DNA of 64,000 nt from positions 26,834 through 90,833 of the forward strand of contig NZ_JAKIKX010000012.1 in NCBI RefSeq assembly GCF_023283925.1, read 5' to 3'. The notes beneath the pieces were generated by a model. That model was not told the origin of the DNA, did no database searches, and worked only from the letters and a program-made list of their open reading frames with translations. Source of the stretch: Shewanella marisflavi (GTDB lineage Bacteria > Pseudomonadota > Gammaproteobacteria > Enterobacterales > Shewanellaceae). Positions 9,184-18,412 of this stretch are shown here, one piece after another. The stretch's first letter is position 1; each line of letters begins with the position of its first letter. Both the position numbers and the translations under genes were made by a program.

Positions 9184-9518
9184 TTAAATACCTCACTCCT
9201 GCTAGCGCAAACAATTCGCTATTAATTAATTGATAGCAGTTCTCATTTCAGGCATTAGATCATTTTATTGTAAACAGAATGTTTTTTAGTTTGTAACGCA
9301 GTAAAAAAATGAAAGACTTTCACGCTTACCATTGATAATTGACACTTTTAGCCCTGAATCGGCCGATCTGGCTAACAATTCTGAAAGTTTTCTGTAAGTC
9401 TTGTTTTTTTAGTGGTACACTTGCCGGCATGAGTTAGCAGATAGTTGCAGCTTATACCCAAGGCAAAATGCACCAAATAAAAGCATGCCTGTACCTTACA
9501 CAAAAATCTGGAGTCGTT
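9184..9518. other. Intergenic region between divergent small genes
   Basis: These 335 bases are AT-rich and hold no ORF that I accept. They should contain the promoter of the minus-strand 74-residue gene and that of the short ORF at 9519. A possible -10 hexamer TACACT lies at 9416-9421, but no good -35 sits at the right distance. Confidence 0.4.
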
Positions 9519-9617
9519 ATGGAAGCCCGTGAATACGAGAACGCCTATTATCAAGTACAAGATGACGTAATTGAGTCATTGCCTGTCGAGATGGATGAAG
9601 AAGCGTTTTTGGATTAA
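9519..9617 (+). CDS. Short ORF, 32 residues, acidic
   Basis: An ATG at 9519 is preceded by GGAG (9510-9513) at a spacing of five bases and opens a 32-codon frame ending in TAA. The product is very acidic (about nine Glu/Asp beyond the single Arg, with EMDEEAFLD at the end) and has no membrane segment. A strong intrinsic terminator follows about 80 bases later (9697-9721), so the ORF, its ribosome site and a terminator together form a complete small transcription unit. I recognise no family. It could be a small protein or the translated part of a regulatory RNA. Confidence 0.55.
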   Translation: MEAREYENAYYQVQDDVIESLPVEMDEEAFLD

Positions 9618-9696
9618 GGATATATCCAAACTGAGTTTTCACTAGCGTGTCGAGTCTGACTGGGCGCGTATAAGTTGAGAGTCTTCAGACAAAAAG

Positions 9697-9721
9697 AGCA
9701 GCCACTGGCTGCTTTTTTTTG
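9697..9721 (+). terminator. Intrinsic terminator after short ORF
   Basis: The inverted repeat AGCAGCC-ACT-GGCTGCT is followed by eight or nine T residues, a textbook rho-independent terminator on the plus strand. It ends the transcript carrying the 32-residue ORF. Confidence 0.85.
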
Positions 9722-9795
9722 TGCTCGATAAACATGATTTATCTGGCATCTAAGTCAGTTTTAAAGCCCGCGAGCCTAGCGAGACAGGCCTTGTT

Positions 9796-9865
9796 GCTCG
9801 TAAACCTGAGCTCGTAAACTTGAGCTCGTTAATCTGAGCTCGTTAGCCTAAGCTTGTTTATCTCG
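9796..9865. repeat. 14-bp tandem repeat, about five copies
   Basis: Five successive 14-base units start at 9796, 9810, 9824, 9838 and 9852. The units are GCTCGTAAACCTGA, GCTCGTAAACTTGA, GCTCGTTAATCTGA, GCTCGTTAGCCTAA and GCTTGTTTATCTCG. The first two differ by one base and the last has decayed most. It lies between a terminator and the 3' end of the minus-strand lipoprotein gene, outside any coding frame that I accept. Confidence 0.85.
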
Positions 9866-9915
9866 GTTCTGTGCTTTCGCGATAGGTAGGGTAGGGCGAG
9901 GACGGCATAAAAGCA

Positions 9916-10347
9916 CTAGTTGAGATTCCCTTTTTCAGGCAGAATTTCGACGATCAGCCAGCGGTTGTTGACTTTATGCAGGCGTATGGTGCGGTCGTCT
10001 ATCCAAGGCTGGCCACCCTTGAGTCCCGTCATCTTCACGATAACCGTGACATCTTTGGTGAATTTACGAAAGAAATCGATATCAATCTCTTCAATTTCCA
10101 ATGTCACGTCCCGCATAGAGAGGTTAAGTACGTGGCGCTGCACCGAGGCGGCAATGTAATAGTGCGACAGCACCTTCTGCATGGGTTCATCGACAAATTG
10201 CTTGGCTTTATCAACGTCCCGCTCAACGTAGATAGCCCTAAAGAATCCTAGCGATACCTGTTCAGGGGTCATGACACCTGAGACGGTTTCAGAGTCTGGA
10301 CTACAGGCAGATAAGAGAAGAATAAAGATAAAAAGTAATTTTTTCAT
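9916..10347 (-). CDS. Small lipoprotein, NTF2/DUF4878-like
   Basis: A 143-residue protein with a lipoprotein signal MKKLLFIFILLLSAC (lipobox LSAC, Cys at 15). The mature part begins with TPEQVSLGFFRAIYVERDVDKAKQFV and ends with strands containing WIDDRTIRLHKVNNRWLIVEI, which resembles the cystatin/NTF2-like folds of DUF4878-type lipoproteins. The function is unknown. It appears monocistronic: a 320-base gap separates it from pta upstream, and the tandem-repeat tract lies downstream. Confidence 0.75.
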   Translation of the reverse strand: MKKLLFIFILLLSACSPDSETVSGVMTPEQVSLGFFRAIYVERDVDKAKQFVDEPMQKVLSHYYIAASVQRHVLNLSMRDVTLEIEEIDIDFFRKFTKDVTVIVKMTGLKGGQPWIDDRTIRLHKVNNRWLIVEILPEKGNLN

Positions 10348-10476
10348 AGGGTTTAATCGATAGGCTTTGGTCTAGTATCGCGATTCTCTAAAGCCTTGGC
10401 AAGCGCAGAGCGTCAGTCGAAAGTACTTGACTCTTTAGCGTTAGGCTGGCATATCTGAATGAATAATTTGTTACGG

Positions 10477-10499
10477 TTATCCACAGAATCTGTGGACAA
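10477..10499. promoter_or_regulatory. Inverted pair of DnaA-box-like 9-mers
   Basis: TTATCCACA (10477-10485) is the consensus strong DnaA box. Five bases later comes TGTGGACAA (10491-10499), whose complement TTGTCCACA differs from consensus by one base. The pair also forms a hairpin-capable palindrome. Whether DnaA binds it is an inference. Confidence 0.5.
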
Positions 10500-10622
10500 G
10501 TATGTTGAAGAGTCGATGCATAACTCTTAAGTGACTGAACTTAATTGGTAAATTGGTGTGGTCATTTTTTGACGCATTGTGAGCAAGCGTACAGATTTTA
10601 ACCTTTCCCGTAGACTTTGCAT

Positions 10623-10653
10623 AAAAAAAGCCTGTCATAAGACAGGCTTTTTT
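10623..10653 (-). terminator. Terminator downstream of pta
   Basis: The hairpin AAGCCTGTC-ATAA-GACAGGCTT is flanked by an A tract on one side and a T tract on the other, so it can terminate in both directions. On the minus strand it ends the ackA-pta transcript. Confidence 0.88.
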
Positions 10654-10668
10654 GATCTTTGCTTTGGC

Positions 10669-12807
10669 TTAGCCCTGTGAGGCTTGAATCGCAGTCAGGG
10701 CGATGGTGTAGACGATATCGTCAACCAAGGCACCACGAGATAGATCGTTCACTGGCTTACGCATCCCTTGAAGCATAGGGCCAATGCTGATCAGATCCGC
10801 ACTACGCTGTACTGCCTTGTAGGTGGTGTTACCTGTGTTGAGGTCTGGGAAGACAAACACAGTTGCCTGACCCGCTACCGGGCTGTTTGGCGCCTTAGAT
10901 TGGGCGACATTAGGCATTACCGCAGCGTCATATTGTAGCGGACCATCGATAATTAACTCTGGACGCTTCTCTTTGGCGATACGCGTCGCTTCACGCACTT
11001 TATCAACATCTGAACCTGTGCCTGAACTACCGGTTGAGTAGCTGATCATGGCGACTTTAGGTTCGATACCAAAGGCAGCGGCACTGTCGGCAGACTGAAT
11101 AGCAATATCAGCCAGTTGTTCAGCATTTGGATCCGGGTTAATGGCGCAGTCACCATAAACCAGTACCTGATCTGGCATCAGCATGAAGAAGATAGAGGAC
11201 ACCAGGCTAGAACCTGGCGCTGTCTTGATCAGCTGTAGCGGCGGACGTATGGTGTTGGCAGTAGTGTTAACTGCGCCTGACACTATACCGTCTACTTCAC
11301 CTTGAGCCAGCATCATGGTACCCAGTACCATGTTGTCTTCGAGTTGCTCGCGAGCTACCACTTCGGTCATGCCTTTGTGACGGCGTAGGTCTACCATAGG
11401 GGCGACATAACGTTCACGAGCGGTTTCTGGCTCGACGATCTCTACGCCTTCACCTAAGGTCACACCCTGCTGGCTAGCGATACGCTGGATCTCTTCACGG
11501 TTACCGATCAATACACAGCGAGCGATACCACGTTCGGCACAGATTGCAGCGGCTTCGATGGTTCTTGGCTCATCACCTTCTGGCAGCACCACAGTCTTCT
11601 TGGCGGCGCGAGCAAGCTCGGTAAGCTTGTAGCGGAACGCCGGTGGTGAGAGTCTGTGCTCACGCGGTGAGTTCTTGGTGACGCTCTCAACCCAGTTCTG
11701 ATCGATATGGCTGGCCACATACTCTTGCACTTCTTCGATACGCACTGCATCGTCTACAGGTACTTCATGGTCGAAGCGCTGAATATTGAGTGAAGTCTGC
11801 CAGGTGTTGGTGTCGATTAAGAACACGGGTAAACCAGTCTCGAAGGCTTGTTCACACAGCTCCATGATCTCAGCCTCTGGCTCATAGCTACCAGTCAGTA
11901 GCAGTGCACCCACCTTGACGCCATTCATGGCAGCCAAACAGGCTGAAACAATGACATCAGAGCGATCGCCTGAGGTCACCAGCAGCGAGTCAGTCTTGAT
12001 ATGGGTAACCATGTTAGGAATACTGCGGGCGCAGAAGGTCACTTTACGCAGACGACGGGTATTCATTTCACCAGCATTGATAATGCGGGCGCTAAGGTGC
12101 TTGGCTAAGTCTGAGGCGCGTGGGGCGACCAGGTTCAGGTTGTATGGCACACTGCCCAGAATACGCAGTTTGCTCTTACCTGGTAGCTGGAACATGCTGG
12201 CGGCATCAGGACGCTGTACATCTTGATGGTCGAACACCTCAGAAAGATCGGGACGGGCACGACCTTCATCATCGACTGGTGCACCAATTTTGTTGATGAT
12301 AGCGCCGATAAGGCGTTTGTTCTTGCTGCCACCCCAAGCGTTGTGGGCGATCTCAAGGCGATTCATCAAGGCGGTAGGCGTTTCGTTACCGGGCGCTGCG
12401 ACGAAGATGATGTCTGCATCCAGTGCCTTGGCGATCTCATAGTTAATATCGTCAGAGAAAGGATGGTTACGAGTCTGTACCAGGCCCTCAACAATCAGGG
12501 TTTCGCTAGCGTCGGCACACTCAGTGGCGCGGGCGATGATCTGTTCCATCAAGACATCAGTCTGATCGGTACGGATTAAATTTTCGGCATGTGCCATGTC
12601 GAAAGGCTCGAGCGGATTAACGGTCGGCGACTTACTTAAGATAGTGGTCGAGCGCTCTGGCCCTTTGTCTGTTGGACGTTGCTGGGCGATCGGTTTGAAG
12701 AACCTCACCTTGACACCATGGCGTTCTAACGCGCGCACCATACCTAGGCTGATAGATGTGAGGCCAACTCCGGTACCGTTCGGAATGAGCATAATATTGC
12801 GAGACAT
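10669..12807 (-). CDS. pta: Phosphate acetyltransferase
   Basis: A 712-residue long-form Pta that converts acetyl-CoA and phosphate to acetyl phosphate in the cytoplasm. It has an N-terminal BioD-like P-loop-fold domain (start MSRNIMLIPNGTGVGLTSIS), a central DRTGG domain (about 215-330) and a C-terminal catalytic PTA domain beginning near FRYKLTELARAAKK, with VLPEGDEPRTIEAA and SYSTGSSGTGSDVDKV. The length matches the enterobacterial enzyme (about 714). It follows ackA on the same strand, and a hairpin lies in the 80-base gap. With ackA and pflBA nearby, it channels acetyl-CoA from pyruvate cleavage to acetate and ATP. Confidence 0.97.
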   Translation of the reverse strand: MSRNIMLIPNGTGVGLTSISLGMVRALERHGVKVRFFKPIAQQRPTDKGPERSTTILSKSPTVNPLEPFDMAHAENLIRTDQTDVLMEQIIARATECADASETLIVEGLVQTRNHPFSDDINYEIAKALDADIIFVAAPGNETPTALMNRLEIAHNAWGGSKNKRLIGAIINKIGAPVDDEGRARPDLSEVFDHQDVQRPDAASMFQLPGKSKLRILGSVPYNLNLVAPRASDLAKHLSARIINAGEMNTRRLRKVTFCARSIPNMVTHIKTDSLLVTSGDRSDVIVSACLAAMNGVKVGALLLTGSYEPEAEIMELCEQAFETGLPVFLIDTNTWQTSLNIQRFDHEVPVDDAVRIEEVQEYVASHIDQNWVESVTKNSPREHRLSPPAFRYKLTELARAAKKTVVLPEGDEPRTIEAAAICAERGIARCVLIGNREEIQRIASQQGVTLGEGVEIVEPETARERYVAPMVDLRRHKGMTEVVAREQLEDNMVLGTMMLAQGEVDGIVSGAVNTTANTIRPPLQLIKTAPGSSLVSSIFFMLMPDQVLVYGDCAINPDPNAEQLADIAIQSADSAAAFGIEPKVAMISYSTGSSGTGSDVDKVREATRIAKEKRPELIIDGPLQYDAAVMPNVAQSKAPNSPVAGQATVFVFPDLNTGNTTYKAVQRSADLISIGPMLQGMRKPVNDLSRGALVDDIVYTIALTAIQASQG

Positions 12808-12821
12808 AGTTACCTCTTATT

Positions 12822-12845
12822 ACCCGGCCAAAGTATCGGCCGGGT
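12822..12845 (-). other. Intercistronic hairpin between ackA and pta
   Basis: The arms ACCCGGCC and GGCCGGGT enclose an eight-base loop. There is no T tract, and the pta ribosome site (AGAGGTAA) starts shortly after the hairpin on the minus strand. It is more likely an RNA-processing or stability element than a full terminator. Confidence 0.55.
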
Positions 12846-12887
12846 CTTGGTCTAGATTCGTTGCGGGTATTCCCGCCTCTATAGCTG

Positions 12888-14084
12888 TTACTTTAGCAGT
12901 GAAACGGCGTCTTCGGCGATAACCCACTCTTCGTTGGTTGGGATCACCATGGCAACTGGGCCATTGTCTGTGGTGATCTGCCCCTGCTTACCAAAGCGAG
13001 CCGCTTTGTTGCGTTCTGCGTCCACTTCAAAGTTGAAGATAGATAACAGGTTTAGCACTTTTTCACGGATAAGCTCCGAGTTTTCACCGATACCACCGGT
13101 AAATACCAGTGCATCCAGGCGACCCAGCGGCACAGTGTAAGAGGCGATATATTTGGCTAAGCGGTAGCAGAAGATCTCCAGCGCCAGGGTCGCACCTTTG
13201 TGGCCTTCGCTGTAACCTTCTTCGATACCGCGGCAGTCGTTCGTCAGTTCAGAAATACCCAGTAGGCCGCTCTGCTTGTTCATCAGGTTGTTCACTTCGT
13301 CAATGGTGTATCCCAGACGGTCAACCAGGTGGAAGATGATAGATGGGTCTAAGTCGCCACAGCGGGTACCCATTACCAGACCTTCAAGCGGTGTCAGACC
13401 CATAGAGGTGTCGACACTCTTGCCGCCTTTAACTGCGGTGACAGAGGCGCCGTTACCCAGGTGAGCACAGATAACATTGGTGTCAGCCACTTCTTTGCCG
13501 AGTGCCTTGGCGGCTTCACGGCTAACAAACAGATGGCTGGTACCGTGCATGCCGTAGCGACGAATGCCGTGTTCACGGTAGAACTTGTAGGGCAGGGCAT
13601 AGACAAACGCATGCTCTGGCATAGTTTGATGGAAAGCGGTATCAAATACGGCGACTTGTGGCAGTTTCGGGAAAGAGGCCTGGGCTGCACGGATACCGAT
13701 TAGGTGTGCAGGATTGTGCAGCGGCGCAAGGGCGGCGCAATCTTCGATACCGGCGATAACGCTATCGTCAATCACCACTGAATGGGTGAATTTCTCGCCA
13801 CCGTGTACGACGCGATGACCAATCGCCTGGATCTGCTCGGCAATTTCTGGGTACTGGCCCAAGATGTTGTCGACGATAAATTCAATCGCTTCACGGTGTG
13901 CAGTAAATGCTCCGAGTTTAGATTCGAATTTGTTACCATCGACCTTCCACTTGATGCGTGAGTCTTCAAGACCAAAGCACTCTGCTAGACCTGAGATCTG
14001 GTCGTCACCTGTAAGCGCGTCGATTATGGCAAACTTCAACGAAGAGCTGCCGCAGTTTAGTACCAAAACCAGTTTGTTTGACAT
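12888..14084 (-). CDS. ackA: Acetate kinase
   Basis: A 398-residue enzyme that makes ATP and acetate from acetyl phosphate. The sugar-kinase/ASKHA fold is shown by VLVLNCGSSSLKFA at the N-terminus, then GHRVVHGGEKF, the ANVICAHLGNGASV-type region (NVICAHLGNGASVTAV), GTRCGDLDPSI and the C-terminal VFTGGIGENS. A longer frame begins at 14126, but ATG 14084 is chosen because AGAAGG lies before it and homologues start at this MSNKLVLVLN-like segment. It is the first gene of the ackA-pta unit and is divergent from yfbV. Confidence 0.97.
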   Translation of the reverse strand: MSNKLVLVLNCGSSSLKFAIIDALTGDDQISGLAECFGLEDSRIKWKVDGNKFESKLGAFTAHREAIEFIVDNILGQYPEIAEQIQAIGHRVVHGGEKFTHSVVIDDSVIAGIEDCAALAPLHNPAHLIGIRAAQASFPKLPQVAVFDTAFHQTMPEHAFVYALPYKFYREHGIRRYGMHGTSHLFVSREAAKALGKEVADTNVICAHLGNGASVTAVKGGKSVDTSMGLTPLEGLVMGTRCGDLDPSIIFHLVDRLGYTIDEVNNLMNKQSGLLGISELTNDCRGIEEGYSEGHKGATLALEIFCYRLAKYIASYTVPLGRLDALVFTGGIGENSELIREKVLNLLSIFNFEVDAERNKAARFGKQGQITTDNGPVAMVIPTNEEWVIAEDAVSLLK

Positions 14085-14270
14085 GTTTAAAACCTTCTGC
14101 AAAGTGAGTGGATGTTTGGCATCCACTAAAATTGAATGACTTCAAAGCCTAGGGCCGATGTCGCGATAAATTCTCATTCCTGAGATTAAGATTCGGTCTT
14201 CATTAGCGCCTTGCCGCTTGGGGCTGGCGCTCGCATTGTGCTATTGTAAAGACAGTATCTTAAGTGTTAG

Positions 14271-14723
14271 GTGTCATCATTGACTGTTCAAGTGTTAAAA
14301 ACCTTAGGGGTCGGTCGTCGCTATATGAAGACTTGGCCTATGGTCCGACAACTTAGTTTTTACTTTCCAGAGTATCGCGTGATCCGCGCAACATCTCTGG
14401 CGATTCGCTTGATGCCACTTTTGGGCTTGCTGGCCGGTGGCAGTCAACTCTATCTCTACGGATGGACTTGGTTACCTCAGGCCATCACGATTGCATTGTT
14501 CTTTATAAGTTTGCCTATTCAAGGCTTACTCTGGCTCGGCTGGCGAGCTAAACATCCTTTACCACTTTCCCTGCTGGATTGGGGCAATAACTTATCTGCC
14601 AAGCTCCAGGGAATGGGGGTGGCTTGTGCCCCGTTAGGTGCTAAAGCCTGTTATCTCGATATGGCAGTCATCTTAAAGAAGGCCTTTGAACGTTTAGATA
14701 ACAGTTATTGGGAAGCGCTGTAG
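14271..14723 (+). CDS. yfbV: YfbV/UPF0208 inner-membrane protein
   Basis: A 150-residue membrane protein with two transmembrane helices (about residues 43-62 and 67-90) and a cytoplasmic C-terminal domain. Segments such as YMKTWPMVRQL, RATSLAIRLMPLL, PIQGLLWLGWRAKHPLP and KAFERLDNSYWEAL align with E. coli YfbV. That protein has been linked to Ter macrodomain insulation, but I would not extend that role here. The start is a GTG with a poor ribosome site; TTG at 14280 is an alternative. It is divergent from ackA, as in E. coli, and its stop abuts that of pflA. Confidence 0.85.
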   Translation: MSSLTVQVLKTLGVGRRYMKTWPMVRQLSFYFPEYRVIRATSLAIRLMPLLGLLAGGSQLYLYGWTWLPQAITIALFFISLPIQGLLWLGWRAKHPLPLSLLDWGNNLSAKLQGMGVACAPLGAKACYLDMAVILKKAFERLDNSYWEAL

Positions 14724-15464
14724 TTAGTAAACAGCGGTGATCCCTGCATCCAAAAACACCTGTTTAATCTGTTCCATGGTTTCGCGCGATGGGGGAGAGA
14801 TATCATTTAGGCTATATTCTTCACCCATGGCTTCCCATTTGTGTTTTCCTAATTCATGGTAGGGCAGTAGTTCTACCTTCTCCACGTTGGTCATAGGTTT
14901 AATAAACTCTGCCAACCCTTTTGCCGAGGCAATATCATCGGTGTAACCGCCGACCACTACATAGCGTATCCAAGTTTTTTGTTGGCGTTTTTGCAGATAC
15001 TGGGCAAATTGCAGTGTGCGATGGTTGCTAACATGGGTTAAGGCGATATGTTTGTCATCGTCGATATGTTTGATATCAAGGAGTACCAGATCGGTATTAT
15101 CGAGGAGTTCATCGATAATTGGAGTGTACTTACGGACAAATCCGTTGGTGTCTAAGCAGGTGTGAATACCTTGCTCTTTACAGGCCTTAAATAGGGCTGT
15201 GACAAATTCGGCTTGTAGTACAGCTTCGCCGCCACTGGCGGTGACGCCGCCACCACTGGACTCAAGAAAAGGGCGATAGCTGATGATCTGTTCCATCAGC
15301 TCATCGACCTCGATCTCACGTCCACCTTGAAGATCCCAGGTATCACGATTGTGGCAGTATTGGCAGCGCATCAAACAACCTTGCATAAAGGTGATAAACC
15401 GAATGCCTGGCCCATCAACTGTGCCAAAGGACTCCAGTGAATGAATTCGCCCTTTTACTGTCAT
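14724..15464 (-). CDS. pflA: Pyruvate formate-lyase activating enzyme
   Basis: A 246-residue radical-SAM protein that installs the glycyl radical on PflB. The cluster motif is CLMRCQYC (CX3CX2C) near residue 30, followed by the SAM-binding GGGVTASGGEAVLQ and the LDTNGFV strand. Length and order are as in E. coli PflA. It lies 103 bases downstream of pflB on the same strand. The 3' end meets yfbV head to tail with no spacer. Confidence 0.96.
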   Translation of the reverse strand: MTVKGRIHSLESFGTVDGPGIRFITFMQGCLMRCQYCHNRDTWDLQGGREIEVDELMEQIISYRPFLESSGGGVTASGGEAVLQAEFVTALFKACKEQGIHTCLDTNGFVRKYTPIIDELLDNTDLVLLDIKHIDDDKHIALTHVSNHRTLQFAQYLQKRQQKTWIRYVVVGGYTDDIASAKGLAEFIKPMTNVEKVELLPYHELGKHKWEAMGEEYSLNDISPPSRETMEQIKQVFLDAGITAVY

Positions 15465-15567
15465 TGTGACTCCGAAAACTTCAATTAAAGTAGGCTGTGC
15501 TAAATTAGTGCACAGCCTAGCTTATATTCACCAAAAATCTAGCGTTTGACCGCTCGATTGACGGAAT

Positions 15568-17850
<2,283 letters not shown>

Positions 17851-18074
17851 CGTACTAATACCTTCTGTTTGAGATAAAGGTTATTGGCTATCGGGCTGGC
17901 TTTAATTGCCTAAGTTGCGATACACCAATAGCTATTCTTCACAGCTCCCTTCAATGTATTACCCTGATGATGGGAACTGATAATCGAACCGGTTAACCGT
18001 GTCGATTTAAATCCGTTTTACGCGATATCCGAGCTAGCATCCTCTTTGTGGCGATACTTTTTCGGTTATCATAA

Positions 18075-18091
18075 AATTGGTAAGACCAATT
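18075..18091. promoter_or_regulatory. PdhR-type operator upstream of pflB
   Basis: AATTGGTAAGACCAATT is a perfect inverted repeat, AATTGGT-AAG-ACCAATT. As I remember it, it matches the PdhR site of the E. coli pdhR promoter. PdhR is a GntR-family repressor released by pyruvate. The site lies about 225 bases upstream of the pflB start. Confidence 0.75.
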
Positions 18092-18323
18092 AACCATTCG
18101 AATATTACCATATCTACCTAGGTGCTGCACCAGAAACAGGTCGCTTTTCCCTAGTTAATGCCAAAACTGTTATCGAAGTACCATTTTTGGCGTAGATTTT
18201 CGTTTGCATCTCCATAAGGACTCGGTTATTTGCGCGAGAAAAGTTGCAGCGCCTCTTGAGTCCAATGCAAGCTATGGTTTTATTGCTCTCCCCTGACTGT
18301 TTAGCAGACTAGTCAAATCTCAT

Positions 18324-18342
18324 ATTGATGCTGCTCATCAAT
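18324..18342. promoter_or_regulatory. 19-bp palindrome of unknown use
   Basis: ATTGATG-CTGCT-CATCAAT is a perfect inverted repeat just outside the terminator of the DUF3360 gene. It resembles an FNR half-site pair, but the spacing is wrong for FNR. Confidence 0.35.
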
Positions 18343-18366
18343 AAGTTTGATGTAAGTATAGGGGAG

Positions 18367-18398
18367 AAAAAATGAAAGAGAGCCTAAGCTCTCTTTCA
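18367..18398 (-). terminator. Terminator of the DUF3360 gene
   Basis: A perfect 11-bp stem (TGAAAGAGAGC / GCTCTCTTTCA) with loop CTAA is followed on the minus strand by six T residues. It lies 14 bases after the stop of the membrane-protein gene. Confidence 0.88.
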
Positions 18399-18412
18399 TC
18401 AATGTTACTGAA

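Larger units (their letters stand above)
10348..10668. other. Gap between lipoprotein gene and pta; contains DnaA-box-like pair
   Basis: No gene is seen in these 321 bases. They hold the probable promoter of the minus-strand lipoprotein, an inverted pair of DnaA-box-like 9-mers at 10477-10499, and the pta terminator at 10623-10653. Confidence 0.6.
17851..18366. promoter_or_regulatory. Long regulatory gap upstream of pflB
   Basis: No gene lies in these 516 bases. They hold a PdhR-type palindrome (18075-18091) and a 19-base palindrome ATTGATG-N5-CATCAAT (18324-18342). I could not find a canonical FNR site (TTGAT-N4-ATCAA), although anaerobic control is expected. Confidence 0.6.

Noticed and set aside
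18325..18341. FNR site at TTGATG...CATCAA
   Set aside because: FNR halves should be four bases apart (TTGAT-N4-ATCAA); here the gap is seven, so the element is only listed as an unexplained palindrome.
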